In this document: piece after piece, positions 9,134-17,466 of the stretch
How positions within the stretch are numbered: position 1 is the stretch's first letter
Layout of the letters: each line of letters opens with the position of its first letter
NCBI RefSeq assembly: GCF_005502465.1
Contig: NZ_SCOT01000015.1
Span: 21,052 to 85,051 of the forward strand
Source: Sphingopyxis sp. L1A2A
GTDB lineage: Bacteria; Pseudomonadota; Alphaproteobacteria; Sphingomonadales; Sphingomonadaceae
Direction: 5' to 3'
Length of the DNA: 64,000 nt
Made by a program: the position numbers and the translations under genes
The notes under the pieces: generated by a model
What the model was told of the DNA's origin: nothing
The model's database searches: none
The model's input: only the letters and a program-made list of their open reading frames with translations

Positions 9134-9643
9134 ATGTCGATCCTGATACCTGCTCTGCTGCTGACGATGCAATCCGCGACACCCGGCGACTGCGTTTACA
9201 ACGCCGTGGCACCCGCTGCCCGATCCTCCATCGGTGCGGCGATTGTTGCGAAACGCCCGCGCTCCGACGGCGATATCGAAGCCTTGAAAGATGCCGTTGA
9301 TCAGTGCGCGCGACCAAACCGCTGGTCGATTGACAGCGCGCTGCACGCCAATGGCTCGGCCGCCATGCGCTTTGCCGCAGACACGCTGGCCAACCAGCTC
9401 GGCCATCCTAAATGGAGCGCGAATGCGCTCGCCGTCCTGCGCAACCGGCCGCGCGACCAGGTTCAGAATCTGGCCAAGACCGGGTCGGGCAATGCGGAAT
9501 TCGAAATCGTGCTGACCCATATGCTGCATAGCGACCCCGCGATCGAAGCGGCACTAAAGGGCGCGAGCGACGAGGCCGTCGAAAAATTCATCCTGATGGT
9601 CAAGCTGACCGCCTTGTCAGAGGTCGAGCGGCTCGCGATCTGA
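9134..9643 (+). CDS. Secreted protein of unknown function
   Basis: Not recognised. From ATG 9134 the 169-residue product begins with a hydrophobic stretch (MSILIPALLLTMQSATPG) that reads as a signal peptide. The remainder is soluble, helical, and has two Cys residues (GDCVYNAVAP and DAVDQCARPN) that could pair in the periplasm. An in-frame ATG at 9014 would bury the signal peptide, so the shorter start is preferred. The gene lies 177 nt past astB and is followed by a palindromic repeat. Nothing ties it to arginine use except position. Confidence 0.6.
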   Translation: MSILIPALLLTMQSATPGDCVYNAVAPAARSSIGAAIVAKRPRSDGDIEALKDAVDQCARPNRWSIDSALHANGSAAMRFAADTLANQLGHPKWSANALAVLRNRPRDQVQNLAKTGSGNAEFEIVLTHMLHSDPAIEAALKGASDEAVEKFILMVKLTALSEVERLAI

Positions 9644-9664
9644 ATGGCTTGTCCGCGCTGGAAG

Positions 9665-9697
9665 CGTCATGGGTCCCGGATCAAGTCCGGGATGACG
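9665..9697. repeat. Intergenic palindromic repeat (CCGGATCAAGTCCGG family), half copy
   Basis: TCCCGGA and TCCGGGA arms around TCAAG, bounded by CGTCAT and ATGACG, form a short stem-loop. The same core makes up the right half of the longer element at 20295-20365. It follows the 9134-9643 gene and could also help end its transcript. The rest of the gap to 9838 shows nothing else clear. Confidence 0.65.
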
Positions 9698-9838
9698 AAA
9701 ATGGAGCTGGCCGCTTCCCACCCCAAAGCCAACCTGTCCCTTCCCTCATCTGTCGGATTAACTTACAGTTTACCATAACCGCCGCGCCGCAAATCCCCGA
9801 TTTGCGCCAGTGGCACGGCTCTTGCTGGATAAACTGCG

Positions 9839-10078
9839 ATGTTGAAAAAAATCGGACGCCTGTTCGTCATCAAGACCCGCTTTGAAGCGTGCCTGATCAT
9901 CTATGCCCTCGCGGTGGGCGCCATGGCGCGCGGCGCCGCTTATCTCCATGAATATCCGGGCCTTGGCGGCCAGCTTTTGCTCGTCGCGTGCAGCGGCGCG
10001 GTGTTCCTGGCGGGGGCGAAGATTTTCGATTGCCTGCGCTACGAACAGGCGGCGGCAGCAGCAAAACAGCCGGACTAA
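9839..10078 (+). CDS. Small two-helix membrane protein
   Basis: Not recognised. The 79-residue product has a basic N-terminus (MLKKIGRLFVIKTRFEA), two predicted membrane helices (residues about 17-33 and 42-62) and a soluble Ala-rich tail. The codon use is like its neighbours. No convincing Shine-Dalgarno sequence precedes the ATG. It lies 48 nt before the alpha/beta hydrolase gene and may be transcribed with it. Confidence 0.55.
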   Translation: MLKKIGRLFVIKTRFEACLIIYALAVGAMARGAAYLHEYPGLGGQLLLVACSGAVFLAGAKIFDCLRYEQAAAAAKQPD

Positions 10079-10126
10079 GCGCCTGCGGCCTTTCGGATGT
10101 CACCCGGATATGCCAAGGCCCGGGGC

Positions 10127-10894
10127 ATGAGCAGGATCAGCGGCCGTCCGGCCATCAGCACCCAGCACGTCTATGGCCTGACGCTGCGCGTGGCGCGCTG
10201 GCGCGCCGGTCAATCCGGGTCCGCGTCCGCCACCCCGCTGTTGTTCCTGAACGGCATCGGCGCCGATCTGGCCGCCGCCGCGCCGCTGCTCGCGCAGCTG
10301 CACGGGCGCGAGGTGTGGACGCTCGATATGCCGGGGGTCGGCGGCTCGCCCGACGCGCTGCTGCCTTATGGCGCGCCGACGATCGCCGCGGTGGTGATGG
10401 AAATTGCCGACCGCCTTGGTCACCAGATCATCGACATTGCCGGGTTCAGCTGGGGCGGCGCGCTGGCGCAGCAAATCGCGATCCAGTTTCCGGGGCGCGT
10501 CCGCCGCCTGGTGCTGATGGCGACGACGCCGGTCATGGGCGCGCCGGGGATCGGCTGGGGGGCGCTGTTCGACGACGACATGCAGGCCAGCGGGCTGAAA
10601 ATCCAGACCGCGACGCCGCTTGGTATTGCCTATCAGACCGCGGCGATGGCGGGGTGGACCAGCGCGGCGTATCTGCCGGGGCTGAAGGCGTTGCCGACGC
10701 TGGTGCTGATCGGCGAGCGGGATGGCGTCATGCCCGCCTGCTATGGCCAGATGCTCGCCAGCCTGATCGACGGCGCGGTGCTGGAAGTGGTGCCGGGATC
10801 GCACCTCTTCCCCTTCACCCATGCCGCCGCGATTGCGGCGCGGATCAGCGCGTTTCTGGACCAGCCTGCGGCGGAGCAACAAGCCGCCGCGTAA
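10127..10894 (+). CDS. Alpha/beta hydrolase, similar to medium-chain PHA depolymerases
   Basis: The 255-residue protein has the fold's oxyanion region (LLFLNGIGADLAAAAPLL), a DMPGVGGSP strand end, and the nucleophile elbow GFSWGG. DMPGVGGSPDALLPYG and the elbow with GGALAQQIA resemble the intracellular poly(3-hydroxyalkanoate) depolymerase PhaZ group. The catalytic Asp is likely in LIGERDG and the His in VPGSHLF. No PHA synthase gene is near, so the substrate is not established. ATG 10127 is chosen over 10097 for its purine-rich upstream sequence. The 3' end overlaps the convergent gene by 50 nt. Confidence 0.8.
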   Translation: MSRISGRPAISTQHVYGLTLRVARWRAGQSGSASATPLLFLNGIGADLAAAAPLLAQLHGREVWTLDMPGVGGSPDALLPYGAPTIAAVVMEIADRLGHQIIDIAGFSWGGALAQQIAIQFPGRVRRLVLMATTPVMGAPGIGWGALFDDDMQASGLKIQTATPLGIAYQTAAMAGWTSAAYLPGLKALPTLVLIGERDGVMPACYGQMLASLIDGAVLEVVPGSHLFPFTHAAAIAARISAFLDQPAAEQQAAA

Positions 10895-11888
10895 GGAAAT
10901 CGGCGATCGCCGCCGCGGTCGCGTCGGGGTCTTCCTCCATCGGCAAATGGCCGATATTCTTGAGCAATACGACTTCGGACCCCGCCATCCGTTCGTGGAA
11001 GGTCTGCGCCGCGCTGGGATTGATGATCCGGTCCTTGTCGCCGAACAGGATCAGCGTCGGCGCCTTGATCTCTCCGACACGCGCCGCCATTGCGGGTTCG
11101 CGGTTCAGCCGCGCGCGCAGCACCGTCGCCTCGCGGTTGCCGGGAAAGCGGAGCAATTCCCAATAACGATCGATCGTCGCGTCATCGATGATCGTCTGCT
11201 TCTCCACCGAACCGCGCAGCGACTGTTCGACCAGCGCCCGCGGGGTGATCTGGGTCGCGAGCCAGCGCCCGAGCGGATATTTCAGGATCCGGAAGCCGAC
11301 ATTCGATTCGGGGGCTTTCTCTCCCTTGCGGAGCGGCATACCGGCGGCGTCGAGCAGCAACAGCGCATCGACGCGCGCAGGCTGCGCGAGCGCGTAACGC
11401 CACGCGACCCAGCCGCCCATCGAATTGCCGCCGAGGATGAAATGGTCGAGCCCGAGCTTTGCCGCGACGACATCGACCGCCGCCGCCATACCGTCGGCGC
11501 CATAATCCTTGTCGGGGGTGCCGCCGGTCAAGCCATGGCCGGGCAGGTCGAGCGTGACGATGCGGTAGTCGGCGCCCAGTCGCTGCACCAGCGGTTCCCA
11601 GGTATGCAGGCTGCTGTTCGACCCGTGCAGCAGGATGATCGCAGCGCCGTCGCGCTTGCCCCGATCGCGGTAATGGATGCGCTGCCCGGCCGGCCCCGCG
11701 GCAAACGCCGCGTTCGGGCCGCCATATTTGGCGATCATCGCGTCGCGATCGGTATCGGACGTGCGGAGCGCGAGAAAGATCGCGAGGATCGCGACGAGCA
11801 GCCCGAGCGGGATAAGCACCCGCTTGCGCCGGAGCAATGGACGCCGCGGCGGCGGTGGCCGGTCAAAATCTTCGTCGTCGATCGTCAT
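10845..11888 (-). CDS. Membrane-anchored alpha/beta hydrolase
   Basis: The 347-residue product starts with a charged, Pro-rich cytoplasmic tail and one membrane helix (LIPLGLLVAILAIFLALR). The rest is therefore probably periplasmic. The catalytic fold shows ILLHGSNSSLHTWEPL, LDLPGHGLTGG, the nucleophile elbow GGNSMGGW, the acid in LFGDKDRI and the His in KNIGHLPMEEDP. These fit a serine esterase/lipase or C-C hydrolase. A GTG codon lies just before the ATG at 11888. Its last 50 nt overlap the end of the convergent hydrolase gene, so both C-termini are coded on the same DNA. Confidence 0.85.
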   Translation of the reverse strand: MTIDDEDFDRPPPPRRPLLRRKRVLIPLGLLVAILAIFLALRTSDTDRDAMIAKYGGPNAAFAAGPAGQRIHYRDRGKRDGAAIILLHGSNSSLHTWEPLVQRLGADYRIVTLDLPGHGLTGGTPDKDYGADGMAAAVDVVAAKLGLDHFILGGNSMGGWVAWRYALAQPARVDALLLLDAAGMPLRKGEKAPESNVGFRILKYPLGRWLATQITPRALVEQSLRGSVEKQTIIDDATIDRYWELLRFPGNREATVLRARLNREPAMAARVGEIKAPTLILFGDKDRIINPSAAQTFHERMAGSEVVLLKNIGHLPMEEDPDATAAAIADFLTRRLVAPPQAGPETR

Positions 11889-11948
11889 CACGCGCCCCCC
11901 TCAAGGCCGGGGCGAACCTAGCGCCCCAACGCGGCGCGTCAATCCGCG

Positions 11949-13616
11949 CTATTCGTGGATCGGGCGGCGAAAGGTTTCAGGCAGGAAGAACAGCCCGATC
12001 ACGACGGTCAGCGCCGCGACGACGACCGGATACCACAGGCCGTAATGGATATTGCCCGTCGCGGCGACCATCGCGAACGCCGTCGTCGGCAGGAAGCCGC
12101 CGAACCAGCCGTTGCCGATATGATAGGGCAGCGACATCGCGGTGTAGCGGATGCGGCTGGGGAAGAGCTCAACGAGCAGCGCGGCGATCGGACCGTAGAC
12201 CATCGTCACCAGCAGCACGAGGTAGAAGAGGATGGCGACGACCAGCGGCTTGTTCATCGCGTCCAGGTCGGCCCTGGCCGGATAGCCCGCGGCCGCGGTC
12301 GCGGCGGCCAGCTCCTTGCGGAACGCTTCGGCGGCGGCGGCGCGGTCTTCCTCGGCCAAGCGCCACGGTTCGGGCGCGATCAGCACGCGGTCACCGATCC
12401 ACACATCGGCGGCCTCACCCGTGCGCCGCGCGCGCGTCACGCTGGTGTAGCTGACGCCCGCCTTTGCTAGCGCCGATTTGGCGATATCGCAGCCGGTACT
12501 TTCGAATTTCTCCTTACCCACCGGATCGAACTGGAACGCGCAGGCCCCCGGGTCGGCGTTGACCCGCACAGCCGCGCTGGCCTGCGCTTTCGCCATCGCC
12601 GGGTTGGCGGCGGCGGTCAGCATCTGGAACGCCGGAAAATAGGTGAGCGCGGCGAGCGCGCAGCCGGCGAGGATGATCGGCTTACGCCCGATCTTGTCGC
12701 TGAGCCAGCCGAACAGGATGAAGAAAGGGGTACCGAGCGCGAGCGCGATGGCGATCAGGATGTTCGCCGTCGCGCCGTCGACCTTCAGCGTCTTTTCGAG
12801 GAAGAACAGCGCATAAAATTGCCCCGAATACCAGACGACCGCCTGCCCCGCGACCGCGCCGAACAGCGCGATGATCACCCATTTGAGGTTGCCCCAGCGG
12901 CCGAAGGCTTCGGTCAGCGGCGCCTTTGACGTCGTGCCCTCTTCCTTCATTTGTTTGAAGACCGGGCTTTCCTCGAGCTGGAGGCGGATCCACAGCGAGA
13001 CGCCGAGCAGGAGGATCGAGATCAGGAACGGGATACGCCAGCCCCAGTCGGCGAACGCCGCCTCGCCGATCAGCGTCCGGATGGTGATGACGACCCCCAG
13101 CGCCGCGAACAGGCCGAGCGTCGCAGTGGTCTGGATGAAGCTGGTGAACAGGCCGCGTTTGCCCTCGGGCGCATGTTCGGCCACGTAAGTGGCGGCGCCG
13201 CCATATTCGCCGCCAAGGGCCAGCCCCTGCACCAACCGCAGGACAACAAGCAGGATCGGCGCGGCGACGCCGATCGACGCGTAGCTGGGCAGGATGCCGA
13301 CAAGGAAGGTCGACGCGCCCATCAGACCCATGGTGACGAGGAAGGTGTTCTTGCGCCCGACGAGATCGCCGATGCGCCCGAACACGAGCGCCCCGAAAGG
13401 CCGCACCGCAAAGCCCGCGGCAAAGGCCGCGAGCGCGAAGATGAAGCCGGTGGTTTCGTTGACGCCCGAAAAAAACTGCGCCGATATGACGGTCGCTAGC
13501 AGGCCGTAGAGGTAGAAATCATACCATTCGAACACGGTGCCGAGCGAGGAGGCGAGGATGACCTTGCGCTCGCTCTGGCGCGTATCGATGGGTGATTTTG
13601 CCCCTGCGTCAGTCAT
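11949..13616 (-). CDS. MFS transporter, metabolite:H+ symporter (MHS/ProP-like) type with a large insert
   Basis: The 555-residue protein has the MHS hallmarks: GTVFEWYDFYLYG at the first helix, the RPFGALVFGRIGDLVGRK loop and LVQGLALGGEYGGAA. Relatives import organic acids, betaine or shikimate with protons. About 110 residues between helices in the C-terminal half (from LTAAANPAMAK to ARADLDAMNK) are hydrophilic, carry two Cys and presumably face the periplasm. This makes the protein longer than the usual 430-450 residues. The ligand is unknown. A perfect stem-loop ends 4 nt before the ATG and covers the likely ribosome binding site. Confidence 0.9.
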   Translation of the reverse strand: MTDAGAKSPIDTRQSERKVILASSLGTVFEWYDFYLYGLLATVISAQFFSGVNETTGFIFALAAFAAGFAVRPFGALVFGRIGDLVGRKNTFLVTMGLMGASTFLVGILPSYASIGVAAPILLVVLRLVQGLALGGEYGGAATYVAEHAPEGKRGLFTSFIQTTATLGLFAALGVVITIRTLIGEAAFADWGWRIPFLISILLLGVSLWIRLQLEESPVFKQMKEEGTTSKAPLTEAFGRWGNLKWVIIALFGAVAGQAVVWYSGQFYALFFLEKTLKVDGATANILIAIALALGTPFFILFGWLSDKIGRKPIILAGCALAALTYFPAFQMLTAAANPAMAKAQASAAVRVNADPGACAFQFDPVGKEKFESTGCDIAKSALAKAGVSYTSVTRARRTGEAADVWIGDRVLIAPEPWRLAEEDRAAAAEAFRKELAAATAAAGYPARADLDAMNKPLVVAILFYLVLLVTMVYGPIAALLVELFPSRIRYTAMSLPYHIGNGWFGGFLPTTAFAMVAATGNIHYGLWYPVVVAALTVVIGLFFLPETFRRPIHE

Positions 13617-13620
13617 CCAC

Positions 13621-13656
13621 TAGACCCTTTGCCCTTGTCGTCAGGCAAAGGGTCTA
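13621..13656 (-). promoter_or_regulatory. Stem-loop covering the ribosome binding site of the MHS transporter
   Basis: Perfect 13-bp arms (TAGACCCTTTGCC at 13621-13633 and GGCAAAGGGTCTA at 13644-13656) enclose a 10-nt loop. In the minus-strand mRNA the 3' arm contains AAAGGG at the right distance for a Shine-Dalgarno sequence and ends 4 nt before the ATG at 13616. No T-run follows, so it is not a typical terminator. Control of translation is inference. Confidence 0.5.
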
Positions 13657-13689
13657 GCGGGTGTCAGCTTGGCGTCAACGGCAGCCATC

Positions 13690-13783
13690 CGTCATTGCGA
13701 GGAGCGAAGCGACGCGGCAATCTCCAGCTATCGGCAAATGCTGCCCGATGGCTGGAGATTGCTTCGCTTCGCTCGCAATGACG
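13690..13783. repeat. Intergenic palindromic element (GTCATTGCGAGGAGCGAAGC family)
   Basis: Imperfect inverted arms at 13690-13727 and 13752-13783 share the core CTGGAGATTGC and CGCAATGAC, around a 24-nt centre. The sequence is non-coding and sits between the transporter and the helicase. This GTCATTGCGAG...GCAATCTCC type of repeat is widespread in intergenic DNA of many bacteria. Here it could fold at the 3' end of the helicase transcript. Confidence 0.7.
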
Positions 13784-13796
13784 GCCGTTGCGGGCA

Positions 13797-15176
13797 TCAA
13801 CCGACGCGCGTCACCGCACCCTTATGCGCGCCGACGCTCTTGTTGCGCGGGCGGAAGCGGCGCTTGCGCTGGCCTTCAGCGCCTTCACCGGCCACACCAT
13901 CGCGGCGCGGGCCACGTTCGCCTTGCGGCTTACCGCTATTGCGCCCGCGATTGGCGTCCTGACGCTGGCGGCTCGGGTCGCGGCCCTGGCTGCCAGTGTC
14001 GCGCGGACCTGCAACGGGCTTGGGCAAATTACGCACCAGCTCGTTGAAATTCTCGGGCAGCGGCATCGGTTCGGACTTGCTGCGCGTGACGCGCTCGATG
14101 TCCTTCATATAGGGCCGCTCATCGGGCGCGATGAAGCTGATCGCCATGCCCTCGGCGCCGGCGCGCGCGGTGCGGCCGATGCGGTGGACATATTGTTCGG
14201 GCACATTCGGGATTTCAAAGTTGATCACATGGCTGACCCCCGACACGTCGATGCCGCGCGCGGCGATGTCGGTGGCGACGAGCAGCTTGATGTCGCCCGA
14301 ACGGAACGCCTGCAGCGCGTGGGTGCGCTGCGACTGGCTCTTGTTGCCATGGATCGCCATCGCCTTGATCCCGGCGCCCGCGAGATGACGCACGACGCGG
14401 TCAGCGCCATGCTTGGTGCGGGTGAAGATCAGCGCGCGATCGATGTCCTGGGTCGCGACCACCGAGTGCAGCAGCGCCTGCTTTTCCTTTTGTTCGACGA
14501 AGGTCGCGAACTGGCGGATCTTTTCGACCGTGGTCGCCTGTGGGGTGACCGACACGGTGACGGGATCGTTGAGGAACTGTTCAGCCAGATGGGCGATTTC
14601 CTTCGGCATCGTTGCCGAGAAGAACAGGTTCTGGCGGCGCGACGGCAGCAGCTTCGCAACGCGGCGCAGCGAGTGGATGAAGCCCATGTCCATCATCTGG
14701 TCGGCTTCGTCGAGGACGAAGATTTCGACATCGTCGAGGCGCAGCGCGCGCTGATCGATCAGGTCGAGCAGGCGGCCCGGGGTGGCGACGAGGATGTCGA
14801 CGCCGCCCGACAGGTCGCGGATCTGCTTGTTGATCGGCACGCCGCCGAACACCGTCGAAACCGACAGCTTGGTGAAACGGCCATAGTCGCGGCAGCTCTG
14901 CGCGATCTGCGCCGCTAGCTCGCGCGTCGGCGCGAGGACGAGCATCCGGCAGCCGCGCGGGGTCGGGCGATGCGGATAGGTCAAAAGATGATGGATCGAT
15001 GGCAGCGAGAAACCGGCAGTCTTGCCAGTACCGGTCTGCGCGATACCGCACAGGTCGCGGCCCTTCATCAGCGGCGGAATCGCCTGCATCTGGATCGGGG
15101 TCGGGACGGTATAATCCTTGGCGGCAAGCGCGCGATTGATGTCGGCGTGCAGGCCAAAGTCGTTAAAAGTCGTCAT
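13797..15176 (-). CDS. rhlE: DEAD-box ATP-dependent RNA helicase (RhlE-like)
   Basis: The 459-residue protein has every helicase motif: the Q motif (FGLHADI...PTPIQMQAIP), AQTGTGKT, PTRELAAQI, TPGRLLD, DEAD, SAT, ARGID and HRIGRTARAG. The two RecA-like domains end near residue 375. After that comes a basic, Arg/Gly/Gln-rich tail of about 85 residues that should bind RNA. RhlE-type helicases remodel RNA in ribosome assembly and decay, often in the cold. ATG 15176 (MTTFNDFG) is chosen over an upstream in-frame start because the family begins there. About 230 nt of non-coding leader lies upstream. Confidence 0.93.
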   Translation of the reverse strand: MTTFNDFGLHADINRALAAKDYTVPTPIQMQAIPPLMKGRDLCGIAQTGTGKTAGFSLPSIHHLLTYPHRPTPRGCRMLVLAPTRELAAQIAQSCRDYGRFTKLSVSTVFGGVPINKQIRDLSGGVDILVATPGRLLDLIDQRALRLDDVEIFVLDEADQMMDMGFIHSLRRVAKLLPSRRQNLFFSATMPKEIAHLAEQFLNDPVTVSVTPQATTVEKIRQFATFVEQKEKQALLHSVVATQDIDRALIFTRTKHGADRVVRHLAGAGIKAMAIHGNKSQSQRTHALQAFRSGDIKLLVATDIAARGIDVSGVSHVINFEIPNVPEQYVHRIGRTARAGAEGMAISFIAPDERPYMKDIERVTRSKSEPMPLPENFNELVRNLPKPVAGPRDTGSQGRDPSRQRQDANRGRNSGKPQGERGPRRDGVAGEGAEGQRKRRFRPRNKSVGAHKGAVTRVG

Positions 15177-15410
15177 AAAATACTCACTATGGGCGACGCG
15201 CAGGCGCATCCGTTCGCATCGAACGGACGGCGCACGGCCGCGGGTTCGAAACGACCCGCGTGAAAGGGTGCCTCTGGGGACAAAGCGCTGGTCCGGCTCG
15301 TCCCGCCCTGAGTTTGGGCGGGAAAATCACGCTGCCGGTGGTTACGGCGGGTCATCCCGCCATGCTGCGCTGCACAATATATCGCATAGAGATGGTGATT
15401 TGGCAAGCGT
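15177..15410 (-). other. Non-coding leader/promoter region of the helicase gene
   Basis: No gene is visible between the helicase start and the end of the TauE/SafE gene. A GC-rich hairpin (CCCGCCC/GGGCGGG near 15301-15323) and a dyad near 15239-15262 (GCGGGT/ACCCGC) suggest a structured 5' leader. DEAD-box genes often have long regulated leaders; that is general knowledge, not shown here. Confidence 0.35.
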
Positions 15411-16169
15411 TTAGCGAAAGATGATAAACAGTCCGACCGCGATCACCAGCAGCGCGAAGCCATGGCGCAGCAGTTTTGCGTTCGTTTCGATGCGGCGGAG
15501 CAGCGGCATCGCGGCCAAAGTTCCAACCGCCCCGCCAGCGACGAGCGCCGCGAACAGCGGCCAGAGGAGCTGGCCGTGCAGCGCGTAAGTGGCGCTGGTC
15601 GCGCCGCCGAACAAGGTCACCGACACGAGCGACGACGCCGAAGCGTTGGCGAGCGTCATACCGGTTGCGGCCATCAGCCCCGGCGCGATCAGAAAGCCGC
15701 CGCCGATGCCGAAGAAACCGGCCGCCAAACCCGCGACCAGCCCGACCGGCGCCAATTTCCATACCATTGTCGGGGTCAGACGGACCGCGGGGTCGCCTTC
15801 ATTCTTGCGCGGGATGAGCATCGACAGCGCGATGGCGATCATCGCGACGCCGAAAGCACGGATCAGGAAATCGCCGTCGATCTGCATCGCCAGCCGGGCG
15901 CCCACGACCGATCCAATCAACCCCGCGGTGGCAAACACGCTGGCGCACGGCCATTTGACCCGCCCAGCCTTGGCCTGCGCGATCAGTCCTGTCGCGGCGT
16001 TCACCGCCACCGCGGCAGCAGAGGTCGCGATCGCGGCGTGGGTATCGACCACTCCGACGACATAGATCAGCCAAGGCGTCGCGAGCACCGATCCGCCGCC
16101 GCCGAACAACGTCAGCAGCAGCCCGATGAGAACGCCGCCAAGCGCCGCGAGGAGCAGCGTTTCGATCAA
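15411..16169 (-). CDS. TauE/SafE family sulfite/anion exporter
   Basis: The 252-residue membrane protein has about eight helices in two repeats, each starting with the Gly-rich loop typical of the family (LTLFGGGGSVLATPWLIY and GFFGIGGGFLIAPGL). Relatives export sulfite or other small sulfur anions. It is the last gene of the bigR-like operon. The best start is TTG at 16169, which overlaps the stop of the DoxX gene (TTGA), because no ATG or GTG fits before the first helix. This points to translational coupling. The export of sulfite made from persulfide oxidation is inference from the operon. Confidence 0.88.
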   Translation of the reverse strand: MIETLLLAALGGVLIGLLLTLFGGGGSVLATPWLIYVVGVVDTHAAIATSAAAVAVNAATGLIAQAKAGRVKWPCASVFATAGLIGSVVGARLAMQIDGDFLIRAFGVAMIAIALSMLIPRKNEGDPAVRLTPTMVWKLAPVGLVAGLAAGFFGIGGGFLIAPGLMAATGMTLANASASSLVSVTLFGGATSATYALHGQLLWPLFAALVAGGAVGTLAAMPLLRRIETNAKLLRHGFALLVIAVGLFIIFR

Positions 16170-16597
16170 CGCACGCGGCCGCGCTGTGCATAGATGAAGA
16201 GCAACGCGCCAAGGATCGCGACATTTTTGAGCAGTGGCCCGACATGGCCGGGCGCGATGTGGACCGACACAGTAATCGGCACCAGCGTGATGAACAGCAG
16301 GAGGGCCGACAAGCGTTGTAGGAGCCCCAATGCCAGCAGCAGCCCGAACAGGATGAACACCCCGCCGCTGAGCCACAGCAGCATCGCCGGATCGCCAATG
16401 GCCACAACCTGATCGCGCCACGGCGATTCATCGATGCGTTGCAGCATTTCGTCCAACTGGACGAAATGGCCAAGCCCGCCGACGATGAAGATCAGGCTGA
16501 GCGCGATACGAAAAATCGCCTCGGCGCGGTGCGAAAGCCAGCGCGGTGACCATAACCCACGATCAAGGTCGCGAAGCCAAGCCCATGTCGCGCGCAT
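16166..16597 (-). CDS. DoxX-family membrane protein
   Basis: The 143-residue protein has four membrane helices and the DoxX outline (AIFRIALSLIFIVGGLGHF near residues 27-45, then GVFILFGLLLALGLLQRLSA). DoxX proteins accompany oxidoreductases and thiol chemistry in many bacteria, with no agreed reaction. The start ATG at 16597 shares one base with the stop of the rhodanese gene (TGATG), and its own stop overlaps the TauE start, so it sits tightly inside the sulfur operon. Confidence 0.8.
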   Translation of the reverse strand: MRATWAWLRDLDRGLWSPRWLSHRAEAIFRIALSLIFIVGGLGHFVQLDEMLQRIDESPWRDQVVAIGDPAMLLWLSGGVFILFGLLLALGLLQRLSALLLFITLVPITVSVHIAPGHVGPLLKNVAILGALLFIYAQRGRVR

Positions 16598-17136
16598 CAA
16601 AGCGCCGTCCGGCGGTTCCACGGCGCCAGCATCAGCAGCCGCGCCATGCCGCAAAAGCCGCTGATCCCCGCGAACAATAGTCCGGCGCCAACGAACGCCG
16701 ACAGCCCGAACCAGGCGGGCGCGACAAAGGTGCCGAGCAATGCTCCGATCAGGATGAGCGTGCCGGCCGCAATCTGGACCTGGCGCATGATTTCCAGCGG
16801 CGCCGAGGCGTCGGTCGCCACCGGCAAGCCCGCCTTTTTCCAGGCGTCGAGACCGCCGTCGAGGACGAAAGCATCGCCCGAAATGCGCGCCGCCAGTCGG
16901 TCGCACGCACCCGCGGTGCGCGCGCCCGAACGGCAGGTGAAAATGACGTCAGCGGCAGGATCGATGCCGAGGTGCGACTGTTCCCACCCCGACAAGGGCT
17001 GCGAGTGCGCGCCCGCAATGTGCGAGCGGGCAAATTCGTCGGCCTCGCGAATATCGACCAGGATCGCGCGGCCGCTGTCGAGCCGGGCGCGGACATCGAG
17101 CGGCGCGAGGCTGTTGATGGTGGCCGTCATGGTCAT
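16597..17136 (-). CDS. Rhodanese domain protein with two membrane helices (YgaP-like)
   Basis: The 179-residue product has a rhodanese domain (residues about 10-105) with the active loop CRSGARTAG, whose Cys carries a persulfide, and then a DUF2892-like hairpin of two membrane helices (LILIGALLGTFVAPAWFGLSA...). The same order is found in E. coli YgaP, a membrane sulfurtransferase. Its start overlaps the stop of the regulator gene by 4 nt (ATGA). The location on the inner membrane, sulfur facing the cytoplasm, is known for YgaP. A second ATG two codons on is also possible. Confidence 0.9.
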   Translation of the reverse strand: MTMTATINSLAPLDVRARLDSGRAILVDIREADEFARSHIAGAHSQPLSGWEQSHLGIDPAADVIFTCRSGARTAGACDRLAARISGDAFVLDGGLDAWKKAGLPVATDASAPLEIMRQVQIAAGTLILIGALLGTFVAPAWFGLSAFVGAGLLFAGISGFCGMARLLMLAPWNRRTAL

Positions 17137-17459
17137 TTCCTCATTTCGGGGGGACAGAAAAGTTCGGCGAGCGTCTCGATCACGCGCATCGCGGCGGGAT
17201 CGTCGAGACGGTAAAAAATCGCCTGCCCCTCGCGCCGCGTCGCGACGATGCCTTCGGTGCGCAGCAATGCGAGATGCTGTGACAGCGCCGATTGCGACAG
17301 GCTGACGTGCGACTGGATATCGCCCACAGCCATTTCGCCGTCGGCAAGCTGGCAGAGGATCATCAGCCGTTTTTCGTTGGCAAGGAGGCGGAGGAGCGTC
17401 GCAGCGCGCCCGGCGCTTTCTTCGAACAGGCGGAGGTCAAAGCGGGTTAGATCGAACAT
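17133..17459 (-). CDS. bigR: ArsR-family repressor of the BigR/SqrR (persulfide-sensing) type
   Basis: The 108-residue winged-helix protein matches the BigR/SqrR/YgaV group: ILCQLADGEMAVGDI, then the recognition helix SQSALSQHLALLR. It keeps both redox cysteines at the positions used by the family, Cys36 in the helix before the HTH and Cys102 in LAELFCPP near the end. In characterised members these form a di- or tetrasulfide and release DNA. It heads an operon with rhodanese, DoxX and TauE genes and is divergent from the persulfide dioxygenase-like gene, with a doubled dyad between them. The exact ortholog name is inference. Confidence 0.9.
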   Translation of the reverse strand: MFDLTRFDLRLFEESAGRAATLLRLLANEKRLMILCQLADGEMAVGDIQSHVSLSQSALSQHLALLRTEGIVATRREGQAIFYRLDDPAAMRVIETLAELFCPPEMRK

Positions 17460-17466
17460 AGCACCA

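Noticed and set aside
13621..13656. Rho-independent terminator
   Set aside because: No U-run follows on either strand, and it lies directly upstream of a start codon rather than after a gene.
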